NCBI GenBank assembly: GCA_001709035.1
Contig: LVKA01000011.1
Location: 868,001 to 932,000 of the forward strand
DNA: 64,000 nt
From: Candidatus Thiodiazotropha endoloripes
Lineage (GTDB): Bacteria; Pseudomonadota; Gammaproteobacteria; Chromatiales; Chromatiaceae
Reading direction: 5' to 3'
Of the stretch, positions 22,127 to 30,785 are shown one piece after another. Positions within the stretch are counted from its first letter, which is position 1. Each line of letters opens with the position of its first letter. A program made the translations under genes and the position numbers. Below the pieces are notes generated by a model that saw nothing but the letters and a program-made list of their open reading frames with translations, was not told where the DNA came from and did not search any database.

Positions 22127-23191
22127 ATGGCTCTGATTTCCCTGCGCCAACTACTCGACCATGCCGCGGAGCACGGCTATGGTCTGCCTGCGTTCAATGT
22201 TAACAACATGGAGCAGGTGCATGCCATCATGCAGGCAGCGGATGCCGTCAACAGTCCGGTCATTCTGCAAGGATCTGCAGGCGCCCGGTCTTACGCAGGT
22301 GAACCCTTTCTGCGTCATCTGATCATTGCTGCAACCGAAATGTATCCCCATATTCCGGTCTGTATGCATCAGGATCACGGTACGTCACCATCCGTCTGTC
22401 TGCGTTCGATTCAGTCAGGCTTCTCATCGGTGATGATGGACGGCTCCCTGATGACTGACGGTAAGACCCCATCCAGTTACGAATACAATGTGGATACTAC
22501 AGCCAAGGTGGTCGATATTGCCCACGCCGGCGGTGTTTCCGTTGAGGGTGAGCTGGGTTGTCTGGGTTCCCTGGAAACCGGTCAAGCCGGTGAAGAGGAT
22601 GGTATCGGTGCTGAAGGTACCCTGGACCACAGCCAGCTGCTGACCGACCCTGATGAAGCGGCGGATTTCGTCAAGAAGACCGGTGTGGATGCCCTGGCAA
22701 TCGCGATCGGTACTTCCCACGGCGCCTATAAGTTCACCCGTCCGCCTACAGGCGACATCCTGGCAATCGATCGTGTCAAAGAGATCCACGCACGGATTCC
22801 GGATACCCATCTGGTAATGCATGGCTCCTCATCCGTACCTCAGGATTGGCTGGCCATCATCAATGAGTATGGTGGTGATATGGGTGAGACCTATGGTGTG
22901 CCGGTTGAAGAGATCGTTGAAGGCATCAAGCATGGTGTGCGTAAGGTCAACATCGACACCGACCTGCGTATGGCCTCTACCGGCTCCATTCGCAAGCACC
23001 TCAATGACAACAAGTCCAACTTCGATCCACGCAAGTTCCTGAAAGAGGCCACCAAGGCCATGTCGGACATCTGTAAGGATCGTTATGAAGCCTTCGGTTC
23101 TGCCGGTATGGCGGAGAAGATCAATCCGATCTCTCTCGAGAACATGCAGGTTCGCTACGAAAGCGGTGAACTCGATCCGAAAATCAATTGA
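22127..23191 (+). CDS. fba: Fructose-bisphosphate aldolase, class II
   Basis: This zinc aldolase joins dihydroxyacetone phosphate and glyceraldehyde-3-phosphate (or erythrose-4-phosphate in the Calvin cycle). The 354-residue protein has metal and substrate motifs [30 protein letters not shown] and [14 protein letters not shown]. It resembles the CbbA-type class II enzymes of autotrophs more than the E. coli FbaA type. AAGGAGG lies seven bases before ATG 22127. It ends the tkt-gap-pgk-pyk-fba run and is followed by a strong terminator. Confidence 0.95.
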   Translation: MALISLRQLLDHAAEHGYGLPAFNVNNMEQVHAIMQAADAVNSPVILQGSAGARSYAGEPFLRHLIIAATEMYPHIPVCMHQDHGTSPSVCLRSIQSGFSSVMMDGSLMTDGKTPSSYEYNVDTTAKVVDIAHAGGVSVEGELGCLGSLETGQAGEEDGIGAEGTLDHSQLLTDPDEAADFVKKTGVDALAIAIGTSHGAYKFTRPPTGDILAIDRVKEIHARIPDTHLVMHGSSSVPQDWLAIINEYGGDMGETYGVPVEEIVEGIKHGVRKVNIDTDLRMASTGSIRKHLNDNKSNFDPRKFLKEATKAMSDICKDRYEAFGSAGMAEKINPISLENMQVRYESGELDPKIN

Positions 23192-23226
23192 TTTGAGTAT
23201 CGGTTAGCCGTTAATTCGGTGCACGA

Positions 23227-23256
23227 TAAAGGGGCCATTTGGCCCCTTTATTTTTT
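23227..23256 (+). terminator. Rho-independent terminator after fba
   Basis: A perfect 10-base stem (TAAAGGGGCC / GGCCCCTTTA) with an ATTT loop is followed directly by six T. This is the best intrinsic terminator in the window and closes the sugar-phosphate gene run. Confidence 0.92.
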
Positions 23257-23296
23257 CTGTCGGAATCGTAACCAGGGGATAGCCTGGCCATGCGGC

Positions 23297-23560
23297 CTAC
23301 ATCAGCCCTTCAAGTTCCAGTGCCTTTTTCAGTCGGTTGGGATTGAATCCTTCGAATTTTTGATCGCCAACCAGGATCAGCGGGACGCTTTTACCCCCGA
23401 TCTCAAAAAACTTTTTCTGGATCTTGCCGGGTTTGGCAACATTGAAGTCGAGGAAGGGCACGTTGTTTCGTTTAAGCCAACGCTTTAAGTGCTGACAATG
23501 GGGGCACCTCAAGGTAGTGTAGATCACTACCCGGGCTGCTTTGTTATTCTGTTTTGTCAT
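23297..23560 (-). CDS. Small glutaredoxin-like protein
   Basis: An 87-residue glutaredoxin-fold protein with the redox site YTTLRCPHCQHLKRWLK (CPHC) and the cis-Pro segment KSVPLILVGDQ. Such small proteins reduce disulfides with glutathione or thioredoxin reductase. CPHC differs from the CPYC of classical glutaredoxins, so the partner is uncertain. An upstream TTG at 23599 would add 13 residues; ATG 23560 is preferred, with GAGG close before it. It is convergent with fba. Confidence 0.82.
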   Translation of the reverse strand: MTKQNNKAARVVIYTTLRCPHCQHLKRWLKRNNVPFLDFNVAKPGKIQKKFFEIGGKSVPLILVGDQKFEGFNPNRLKKALELEGLM

Positions 23561-23599
23561 ATCCTCAGAAGTGTATAAGCTCAAACTGGTCTTGCCCAA

Positions 23600-24004
23600 T
23601 ATTTTTTCTCTTGAAATTTAAAGTCTACCCTGGTCGATCATTCATAGGCCGGAATCAGCGGCGCAGGGTGTGCGACTGAACTGATATGAGATGGTGTGAG
23701 ATTGATCAATGAATCACCATGATCAATACAATAGGGCATGTCAAAACTGAGTCGCTTCATATACTGCGGCAATCCGCTCCAAACCTGTCAGAGTGCTCAT
23801 GGTTAAAGCTCATATCTTAGCTTAAATTATAGATCTAAAATGCGAATTGGATTCTTGAAGCGTAGCGTTTGATTGATGAGTCTCAACTGTTTGCCTGGAT
23901 AACCGATCTGCCGCGTCTTGTCCTGATCAGGTGTAGTTCGTAAAACGGGCACGGTTTGATATCAGCCGCGATCAAAGCCCAGCGACTGTCGGATGAACCC
24001 CGAT
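23600..24004. other. Gene-free stretch with an 8-base inverted repeat
   Basis: No frame in these 405 bases resembles a protein and no tRNA or known RNA is recognisable. It holds a perfect inverted repeat at 23701-23727 (ATTGATCA, 11 bases, TGATCAAT), which could be a protein-binding site. The rest is AT-rich and shows no further structure I can support. Confidence 0.45.
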
Positions 24005-24895
24005 CTACTTACCGGTCAGACGTCGTTCCGCTTCACGGTATTTTTCGGCGGTTTTATCTATTACCTCCTGGGGTAGCTCAGGGCCTGGGGGGGTTTTATC
24101 CCAATCCAGAGTCTCCAGGTAATCTCTGACAAACTGTTTATCGAAGCTGACCGGACTGGTGCCGGGACGATAGCTGTCCGCCGGCCAGAATCTCGATGAA
24201 TCCGGTGTCAGTGCCTCATCGATCAAATGCAGCTGTCCATCATCATCCAGACCGAACTCAAATTTGGTATCGGCAATGATGATGCCTTTGCTCAACGCAT
24301 AGTCGGCGGCCTGGGAATAGATGGTCAGACTGATCTTCTTCACCTGTGCCGCCAGTTCACGCCCAAGCAGATTTTCAGTCTGGCTGAAATCGATGTTTTC
24401 ATCGTGACCCCCCACATCCGCTTTTGTGGATGGGGTGAAGATGGCTTCGGGTAGTCGGTCCGCCTGCTGCAGACCGGCGGGCAGTGGGATGCCGCAGACC
24501 GATTGATTGTGCTGGTAATCCTTCCAACCGGAGCCGATCAGGTAGCCCCGTACGATCGCTTCGATCGGCAGTGGCTTGAGCTTGCGCACGATCATGTATC
24601 TGTCACCCAGACTGTTGCGCTGATCCGGGTCTGCCAGGATCTCAGAAAGCTGCAGTTTCGCCAGATGGTTTGGAATCAATGACTCGGTTCGCTGAAACCA
24701 GAAATTCGCCACCCGGGTGAGGACTTCGCCTTTGCCGGGGATGGGTTGTGGCAGGACCACATCGAATGCTGATAGACGGTCACTGGTTACGATCAGTAGA
24801 TGCTGATCATCCACCTCATAGATATCACGTACTTTGCCACGATTGAGCAGTTTCAGGTCCAGGTTTGATTCGAAAAGGGTATGGCTATCAGTCAT
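24005..24895 (-). CDS. purC: SAICAR synthetase PurC (long, yeast ADE1-like form)
   Basis: PurC joins aspartate to the carboxylated ribotide CAIR in purine synthesis. The 296-residue protein is the longer form, with [40 protein letters not shown] and [20 protein letters not shown]. The frame opens at 24937 but [20 protein letters not shown] at ATG 24895 fits the family; an adjacent ATG at 24898 is equally possible. It stands alone, divergent from the next gene. Confidence 0.95.
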   Translation of the reverse strand: MTDSHTLFESNLDLKLLNRGKVRDIYEVDDQHLLIVTSDRLSAFDVVLPQPIPGKGEVLTRVANFWFQRTESLIPNHLAKLQLSEILADPDQRNSLGDRYMIVRKLKPLPIEAIVRGYLIGSGWKDYQHNQSVCGIPLPAGLQQADRLPEAIFTPSTKADVGGHDENIDFSQTENLLGRELAAQVKKISLTIYSQAADYALSKGIIIADTKFEFGLDDDGQLHLIDEALTPDSSRFWPADSYRPGTSPVSFDKQFVRDYLETLDWDKTPPGPELPQEVIDKTAEKYREAERRLTGK

Positions 24896-25038
24896 CATGG
24901 GTTGTAACCGGCAGAGGCAAAGGGTCATTATACCCATGATCGGACAGGAAACTCATGCTTGTGTCGTGTCTGATACTGGTGCGGGCCGGCCCATGGTCCG
25001 CGTTGATGCGGAGTTTCCATTCTCTTTGTGGTGTGGTG

Positions 25039-25479
25039 ATGAACGAACAGGATAATTTTTTAAAGGCCTTCAAAGGCAGCTTCACTTCCGCGTTGCGCTG
25101 GCACCAACTGGATGCCCTGTGGCAGGTGTTGAGAGCTGATGCCGCCGGGGGTTGGTATGTTTATGCGGTTGGCGAACCGCCACCCGAGTTTCCCTCTGAT
25201 GAATCGAGGCTGCTGACGTTCGTCGAAAGCATCGACGAGTTGTTGCGACGTGAGCATGATGAGGAGTACTGCGGGATCGTCTATGCGGATGATCTGCAAC
25301 AACCGTCATTCATCAAGATCTATGATCCGAACAATCTAGGCGTCTCATGCGGCTACAGTGACAATCCACCGCTGCCTGGGTGGGTGTTGAGCAAGATCCG
25401 GCCGGTCGATCTGCCGGCGGTGGCGATGTCCAACAACCGCAAACGCTGGTGGCATTCGTTATGGAAGAGCGAGGCTTGA
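25039..25479 (+). CDS. Conserved hypothetical protein
   Basis: A 146-residue soluble protein of unknown function. It begins MNEQDNFLKAFKGSFTSALRW and contains WYVYAVGEPPPEFP, an acidic middle with DELLRREHDEEYCGIVYADD, and ends in a basic tail NNRKRWWHSLWKSEA. No catalytic motif or membrane segment is seen. I chose ATG 25039 because the 28 residues before it are compositionally different; the frame opens at 24955. Codon use matches the chromosome, so it is likely a real lineage gene. Confidence 0.65.
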   Translation: MNEQDNFLKAFKGSFTSALRWHQLDALWQVLRADAAGGWYVYAVGEPPPEFPSDESRLLTFVESIDELLRREHDEEYCGIVYADDLQQPSFIKIYDPNNLGVSCGYSDNPPLPGWVLSKIRPVDLPAVAMSNNRKRWWHSLWKSEA

Positions 25480-25575
25480 ATGGAACTCTAAATTACCTTG
25501 GTTTTCCTTGGGTTTTAAGCGGGTCAATCGTGTTAGACTGACAAAAACCAAGTTAAATAGTAGGTAATAGCCGAG

Positions 25576-25995
25576 ATGAATGAAACCACCCAACAGAGTA
25601 GCGCTGTTTCAATCGATGACCGTCTAGCAATTACCCGGGGGGTCATGAATCTGTTCGACAACTGGGGGCTGCACAGTGAAGAGATGATGTCGCTCCTGGA
25701 TATCAACGGCAAGGCGCGCCAGATGGCGCAATATCGACATAACAAGGCCTTTCCCGAGAGCCCGGAAATGATGAAACGGATCGACTATCTGGTCAGAATC
25801 AATGACGCATTGCGTACCACCTATCCGACTAATCCGAGTATGGGTAAGCGCTGGTTGCGTCAGCGTAATCATCTGTTCAATCAGCGGACACCTCTGTCGA
25901 TGATGATGGGGGATGGAGAGCAGGGGATGGTCTATGTACTGTCGAGACTGGATTGTACATTTGCCTGGGATCAGAGTGGATCTACGCCCAGTTGA
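25576..25995 (+). CDS. Xre/MbcA/ParS-type (DUF2384) protein without a partner toxin
   Basis: A 139-residue protein. The N-terminal helical part (AITRGVMNLFDNWGLHSEEMMSLLDI) and the C-terminal NHLFNQRTPLSMMMGDGEQGM resemble the MbcA/ParS/Xre antitoxin family, whose C-terminal domain binds a RES or related NAD-degrading toxin. No RES-domain gene is adjacent: upstream is the conserved hypothetical gene, downstream a repeat block. It may be a solitary regulator that reuses the fold. Family assignment is moderate. Confidence 0.65.
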   Translation: MNETTQQSSAVSIDDRLAITRGVMNLFDNWGLHSEEMMSLLDINGKARQMAQYRHNKAFPESPEMMKRIDYLVRINDALRTTYPTNPSMGKRWLRQRNHLFNQRTPLSMMMGDGEQGMVYVLSRLDCTFAWDQSGSTPS

Positions 25996-26004
25996 TGTTG
26001 TTTC

Positions 26005-26103
26005 AGTCCGCAAATGAACGCAAATAAGAGTCGAAATTGTAATAGTGATTGGTGTTGGCCCACACATCAACATGCCCTGTGATTATTTTTTGGCTATTGG
26101 CGG
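26005..26103. repeat. Direct repeat copy 1 (about 98 bases)
   Basis: Begins AGTCCGCAAATGAACGCAAA and ends near CATGCCCTGTGATTATTTT, then TTGGCGG. It closely matches the copy at 26410-26506, with the highest identity at both ends and a more variable centre. It has no coding potential and sits just after the DUF2384 gene. Confidence 0.8.
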
Positions 26104-26154
26104 ACTAAATTCTTAGAAACCTCTGCCACTCGCGACTGTTCTCTTGCCTGAAAT

Positions 26155-26355
26155 TCCCTGTTTCGCCCTCCTGGGCGAGTCACTTTTCTTTTGCGCCAAA
26201 AGAAAAGTAACCAAAAGAAAGGGCGCCCGGCCGTCACGCCCCTTCGGGTCCGCTGCGATGCTCGGTAAAAGCCGGCAGGCCTGAAACTCGCTACGCTCAA
26301 ACAGTCAGGCCCGCTGATCGGCTTTTACCTGCGCTTCTCGCTCGTGTCGGGACGG
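26155..26355. repeat. Dispersed intergenic repeat with two strong hairpins
   Basis: One hairpin has a perfect 12-base stem with a 3-base loop (ACTTTTCTTTTG, CGC, CAAAAGAAAAGT at 26182-26208). A second, larger one pairs GGTAAAAGCCG (26264) with CGGCTTTTACC (26319) and, inside, GGCCTGA with TCAGGCC. The GCGCCAAAAGAAAAGTAACC-type core is familiar from intergenic repeats of many proteobacteria, where it is often mis-annotated as a small protein. It lies between the two direct repeat copies. Confidence 0.75.
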
Positions 26356-26409
26356 GATTAAGCGGGGTGATGGATTCTGGCTTGGGAGCCTGTAGGTTTT
26401 TATTGTATT

Positions 26410-26506
26410 AGTCCGCAAATAATCGCAAATAAGAGTCGTAAATCGTATTTGTGCTTGGGGTGCCCCTCACATCAACATGCCTGTGATTATTTTGCGGCCT
26501 TTGGCG
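26410..26506. repeat. Direct repeat copy 2
   Basis: Begins AGTCCGCAAATAATCGCAAA and continues through CATCAACATGCCTGTGATTA to TTGGCGG, matching the copy at 26005-26103. Just past it, an inverted piece CATTTGCGG at about 26519 mirrors the opening CCGCAAATG. Confidence 0.8.
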
Positions 26507-26604
26507 GTGATTCGCGTCCATTTGCGGCTTGATTCAACGCCGCCAAGATATCAGCATCAGCAAAACCATTAGCGTTTATTGGCATTCAATTGTGGACCTA
26601 AAAA

Positions 26605-27573
26605 CTATCCCGCTGCCGCCTCTTCCCGGCGTGCCAGCCAGACCTCTATGCCCTGGGCGTCCAGGTCCAGATCCATGGCCATCAGCTCAAGGCTTTTCTC
26701 GGTTGCCAGGGTGTTGCCATTCTGTTCTAGCTTTTGCAACAACCACTTCTGTAGCTCGCGTTCTATCTCGCTTTTTCTTTGCTCTCCCGGTTCCGCTTCC
26801 GCGGCCAGCGCAATGGCGGTGAACTCCTGCAAATGCTGACGCAGTTGTCCGACCAGTTTCTCTGGTTCACTGACTTCACCGAAGTGGGTGAGGTAGAGTT
26901 TTTCTGGCTTCAGCTCCATCAGTCGGTCCAGGGTCTCATACCAGGCGTCCGGGTCGAGTTGGATTGGTGTGGTGGTGGGTACGATAAAGGGACCCTGTGT
27001 GCCGCTGAGTTCGGGATAGGAGAGCCCGAAGGTGTCACCGGTGAACAGGCTGCGGCTCTGTTCATCGAAAATGCAGATGTGGTGGCGTGCGTGTCCCGGG
27101 GTGTCGAGACAGAGCAGTTCCCGATTGCCGAAGTGGCAACGAAAGCCATCCGGCGCTAGGATGACCCGCTCTTCCGGGATCGGGATCAATTGCCCGAACT
27201 GCTTTTCGAACGCCTCCTCGCCGTAGACGGCAGTTGCGCCAGCGATCAGCTTCGAGGGATCGATCAGATGCTTGGCCCCGTAAGGGTGAATCACCAGAGA
27301 GGCATTTGGCAGTTGGCTCATCAGATTGCCAGCTCCCCCGGCATGGTCCAGATGAACATGGGTGGGGATTACATATCGGACCTGTGAAGGGGATATCCCT
27401 TTCTGTTCCAGCACCGCCATCAGTTGGGGCACACTGTTACTGGTGCCGGTATCGATGAACGCCGCTTCCCCTTCGGACTCGAGCAGATAGCAGGCAGCCA
27501 GACCCTGGCGTTGATAGAGGGTATCGATGCAGGTGATCTGCTGGGCGTATTCCAGGGTACGCGGATTCGGCAT
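26605..27573 (-). CDS. Metallo-beta-lactamase-fold hydrolase
   Basis: A 322-residue protein of the glyoxalase II/RNase Z fold. The metal motif THVHLDHAGG (HxHxDH) is intact, with downstream metal-ligand histidines in DTPGHARHH and LYLTHFGE. The N-terminus QRQGLAACYLLESEGEAAFI is typical of the group. The C-terminal 80 residues are helical and charged. The substrate cannot be told. Its ATG overlaps the plsY stop by one base, so the two are co-transcribed. Confidence 0.85.
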   Translation of the reverse strand: MPNPRTLEYAQQITCIDTLYQRQGLAACYLLESEGEAAFIDTGTSNSVPQLMAVLEQKGISPSQVRYVIPTHVHLDHAGGAGNLMSQLPNASLVIHPYGAKHLIDPSKLIAGATAVYGEEAFEKQFGQLIPIPEERVILAPDGFRCHFGNRELLCLDTPGHARHHICIFDEQSRSLFTGDTFGLSYPELSGTQGPFIVPTTTPIQLDPDAWYETLDRLMELKPEKLYLTHFGEVSEPEKLVGQLRQHLQEFTAIALAAEAEPGEQRKSEIERELQKWLLQKLEQNGNTLATEKSLELMAMDLDLDAQGIEVWLARREEAAAG

Positions 27574-28169
27574 TAGTTGTCACTCTCGCTGATCTTACCT
27601 TCGGCACCGGAGATAAGATTGGTTATGTTGGAACGGTGGCGCCAAAACAGGATGGCGCTGATGACGATTTGCATCACTATCAGCTCTGGGGCAGGCCAGA
27701 TCAACCATATGAAAAATGGTGCCAATGCCATCGAGATCAAGGCGGAAAGGGAGGAGATGTTGACCACCTTGGCGGTAAACAGCCAGACCAGAGCAACCGC
27801 CAGGCCCACTCCCCAGTGGAGTCCAAATTGGACACCGAGAGCGGTGGCGACCCCCTTACCCCCCTTGAAGCTGAAAAACACGGGGTAGAGGTGGCCGAGA
27901 AATGCGGCCAGTCCGGTGAGTGCGATGAACAGGGGAGGGGCATCGAACAGATGGGCGATCAGCATCGGGATCAATCCCTTGACCATATCCCCGAAGAGGG
28001 TGATGGCTGCGGCCTTTTTGCCACCGATTCGCAGCACATTGGTGGCCCCTGGATTATTTGAACCCTGGCTGCGGGGATCGGGCAGCCCCATCAGGCGACA
28101 AACGATGATGGCACTGGAGATCGAGCCGAGCAGATAGGCGAAAACAACGATAGTAGAGTGGATAATCAT
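27573..28169 (-). CDS. plsY: Acyl-phosphate glycerol-3-phosphate acyltransferase PlsY
   Basis: PlsY is an inner-membrane enzyme that moves an acyl chain from acyl-phosphate to glycerol-3-phosphate, the first step of phospholipid synthesis. The 198-residue protein is almost all membrane segments, with the three conserved loops GSNNPGATNVLRIGGKKAA, GHLYPVFFSFKGGKGVATALG and a C-terminal WRHRSNI. It is divergent from folB across about 100 bases, as in many gammaproteobacteria. Confidence 0.95.
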   Translation of the reverse strand: MIIHSTIVVFAYLLGSISSAIIVCRLMGLPDPRSQGSNNPGATNVLRIGGKKAAAITLFGDMVKGLIPMLIAHLFDAPPLFIALTGLAAFLGHLYPVFFSFKGGKGVATALGVQFGLHWGVGLAVALVWLFTAKVVNISSLSALISMALAPFFIWLIWPAPELIVMQIVISAILFWRHRSNITNLISGAEGKISESDN

Positions 28170-28272
28170 GGGTGCATTGGAACCTCTGGCAGCGGGTCAG
28201 GTCAAGCCGGGGGTTTGCTCTTGATCAATACTCATCTACTATGACGCTTTTCAAAATAGTGGTTGTTGAGTT

Positions 28273-28629
28273 ATGGATATCGTCTTCATTCGTGATCTTC
28301 GCATTGAAACCGTCATCGGTATCTACGATTGGGAGCGGGAGATCACCCAAACGGTGGTATTTGACCTGGAGATGGGGGCCGATATCAAAAAGGCGGCGGA
28401 GTCGGACGCCATCGAGGATGCGTTGGATTACAAAGCGGTCAGCAAGCGTCTGGTCTCCTTCGTGCGGGAGAGCAAGTTCCAGCTGGTCGAGACCCTGGCG
28501 GAACGCTGTGCCGACATCGTACTCCACGAGTTCAACGTCCCCTGGGTGAGGTTGACCCTGAACAAGATCGGTGCCGTGAGTATGGCCCGGGATGTGGGTG
28601 TGATCATCGAGAGAAGTCGGAGTGACTGA
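28273..28629 (+). CDS. folB: Dihydroneopterin aldolase FolB
   Basis: FolB cleaves (or epimerises) dihydroneopterin in folate synthesis. The 118-residue protein has MDIVFIRDLRIETVIGIYDWE, typical of the family, the pterin-binding FQLVETLAERCADIVL and VRLTLNKIGAV. It overlaps folK by eight bases, so the two folate enzymes are made from one message. Confidence 0.95.
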   Translation: MDIVFIRDLRIETVIGIYDWEREITQTVVFDLEMGADIKKAAESDAIEDALDYKAVSKRLVSFVRESKFQLVETLAERCADIVLHEFNVPWVRLTLNKIGAVSMARDVGVIIERSRSD

Positions 28630-29152
28630 CACCGCTCGGGTCAGGGCCTGGCTAAGCCTTGGCAGCAATCAGTCGCCACGCAGATATCTTCCCAGCGCAA
28701 TAGATGATTTACGGGAGAGTTTTGGCAATCTGACCATTTCACCGGTGTATGAAAGTGAAGCGGTGGGATTTGTCGGAGAGAACTTCCTCAATCTTGTGGT
28801 TGGTATCTGCACCAGCTTATCGGCAGTAGCTGTGAATCGCCGCTTGAAAGAGATTGAGAAGCGCCACGGTCGGGTGCGCAATGAGAACCGGTTTACGGCC
28901 AGAACCCTGGATATCGACCTGCTGACCTATGGCGATCAGGTTATTGAGCATGATGGCATCCGCTTGCCGAGAGATGAGATATTGCACTATGCCTTTGTCT
29001 TGCGGCCCCTCTCGGAAGTGGCCGGAGCGGAGATTCATCCTGAGGAGGGCAAGAGCTATCAGCAGTTGTGGCAGGGGTTTGATCATTCCACACAGGCGTT
29101 GTGGCCGGTATCGCTGGAACTGCAGAAGGTGGATCAGTCCCCCAGGGGATAG
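28622..29152 (+). CDS. folK: Hydroxymethyl-dihydropterin pyrophosphokinase FolK
   Basis: FolK pyrophosphorylates 6-hydroxymethyl-dihydropterin, the step after FolB. The 176-residue protein has WLSLGSNQSPRRYL and RFTARTLDIDLLTYGDQ, the ATP and pterin motifs. The start is GTG 28622 inside the end of folB (translational coupling). The C-terminal 20 residues are variable and longer than in E. coli FolK. Confidence 0.93.
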   Translation: MTDTARVRAWLSLGSNQSPRRYLPSAIDDLRESFGNLTISPVYESEAVGFVGENFLNLVVGICTSLSAVAVNRRLKEIEKRHGRVRNENRFTARTLDIDLLTYGDQVIEHDGIRLPRDEILHYAFVLRPLSEVAGAEIHPEEGKSYQQLWQGFDHSTQALWPVSLELQKVDQSPRG

Positions 29153-29518
29153 CTGGCTCGGCCTATCCGGACAGGACTGAAGGTTATGCAGAAGCGGATA
29201 ATTTTCGGTCGCCCAAAAAAAATCCCGGCACCCGCTCCTTGGGCACCAGGATCTTGTGTCGCACTGATTGGTTGGCAAATGGTATCAGTCCTATACTTCC
29301 ATGTTCATGTGCACCTTATCCGTGGCATCCTTCTCTGCGACGGTTAAAGTCTAAGTGAATAACCCCTGATAAGATGCAGGTTTGTTCTCATTTTTAGGTA
29401 GGATTTTTCTGACATCGATTGAGCCCATCGCTTGATTCCTCCTTATCTCTTTTGAAACAATCCCCCCTCGCATACCACTTGGGCCAGAGCGTGCCCTACA
29501 GACCATGAGGAAACACCC
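29153..29518. other. Intergenic stretch without a supported gene
   Basis: These 366 bases between folK and the DUF1015 gene show no family-like frame, tRNA or strong terminator. A short A run (eight A at about 29213) follows a weak stem. A TGAGG site lies just before ATG 29519. The promoter of the following gene must be here, but I cannot place it. Confidence 0.4.
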
Positions 29519-30760
29519 ATGCCGCTGATCAGAGCTTTTCCCGGACTTCGTCCTGCCGAGGGTCGTGCTGCCGATGTCGCCGCACCGCCATATGATGTCA
29601 TGAATGAGGCGGAAGCTCGGCAGATGGCAGAAGGTCGGGCGTGGAGCTTTCTGCATATCTCCAGGCCTGAGATCGACCTGCCGCAGGGGACAGATCCTTA
29701 TGCGCCTGAGGTCTATCAAAAAGCGGCCGAGAATCTTGCCAGGATGCAGCAGGATGGGGTTCTGATCCGTGATACCAAGCCCTGTTACTATGTCTATCGC
29801 CTGACCATGGGGGATCATGTTCAGACCGGACTCGCAGCGGCGGCCTCGGTCGCTGCCTATGACCAGAACCGGATCAAGAAGCATGAGTTCACCCGTCCGG
29901 CGAAAGAGGATGACCGGGTGCGTCAGGTGGATGCACTGAATGCCCAGACCGGGCCGGTGTTTCTTGTCTACCCAAGTGCCCCTGAGGTCGACCGGATTCT
30001 GAGTCAGGTCTCCCAGGCCAAGCCGGCCATGGATGTCACCGCTGCGGATCAGGTTCGGCACGAGATCTGGGTGCTGGATGATGATGCTACCGTGGCCCGT
30101 TTGACGGAGCTGTTCGATGCCATGGGTGCCCTCTATGTGGCGGATGGACACCACCGTTCAGCCGCAGGCTCGAGGGTTGGCGCATCACGCAAAGAGGCCA
30201 ATCCAAACCACAGTGGTGATGAGTCATACAACTATTTTCTGAGTGTCATCTTTCCTCACAATCAGATGCAGATTCTGGACTACAACCGGGTGGTCAAGGA
30301 TCTCAATGGACTGGATAAAGAGGCCTTTCTCGCCAGACTTGAGAGCGATTTTCAAGTTGAACCAAGCGAGCAGCCGGTGAAGCCGGCGCAACCGGCCGAG
30401 TTCGGTATGTACCTGGACAAGCAGTGGTACCGGCTGACGCTCAATCCGGACAAGGTGCCGACGGATGACCCGGTGGCCCGGCTCGATGTCAGCCTGCTGG
30501 CCAACCACCTGATCGAGCCGGTGCTGGGTATCAGCGATCCCCGGCGCGATGCGCGAATCGATTTTGTCGGCGGTATCCGCGGTTTGGCCGGGTTGGAGAA
30601 ACGGGTCGATTCCGGAGAGATGGCCGTCGCATTCTCTCTCTATCCCACTCGCATGGAGGATCTGATGGCTGTGGCCGATGCGGATGAAGTGATGCCGCCT
30701 AAGTCGACCTGGTTCGAACCCAAGCTGGCGGATGGCCTGGTCAGTCACGTGCTTGACTGA
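29519..30760 (+). CDS. DUF1015 family protein
   Basis: A 413-residue cytoplasmic protein of the DUF1015 family (sometimes noted as a HipA-like kinase relative or SerC-linked), whose function is not settled. Family segments include RAFPGLRPAEGRAADVAAPP, YDVMNEAEAR, YVADGHHRSAAGSRV and the C-terminal FVGGIRGLAGLEKRV. In other bacteria it is often near serine synthesis genes; here it precedes relA by 25 bases and is probably co-transcribed. Start ATG 29519 follows TGAGGAAACACCC. Confidence 0.85.
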   Translation: MPLIRAFPGLRPAEGRAADVAAPPYDVMNEAEARQMAEGRAWSFLHISRPEIDLPQGTDPYAPEVYQKAAENLARMQQDGVLIRDTKPCYYVYRLTMGDHVQTGLAAAASVAAYDQNRIKKHEFTRPAKEDDRVRQVDALNAQTGPVFLVYPSAPEVDRILSQVSQAKPAMDVTAADQVRHEIWVLDDDATVARLTELFDAMGALYVADGHHRSAAGSRVGASRKEANPNHSGDESYNYFLSVIFPHNQMQILDYNRVVKDLNGLDKEAFLARLESDFQVEPSEQPVKPAQPAEFGMYLDKQWYRLTLNPDKVPTDDPVARLDVSLLANHLIEPVLGISDPRRDARIDFVGGIRGLAGLEKRVDSGEMAVAFSLYPTRMEDLMAVADADEVMPPKSTWFEPKLADGLVSHVLD

Positions 30761-30785
30761 AATCCACTAGGCCCTAGCGACAGAG

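Noticed and set aside
26094-26300. 68-codon minus-strand frame with FFWLLFFWRKRKVT
   Set aside because: It is a translation of the dispersed hairpin repeat, a known source of spurious small proteins, not a gene.
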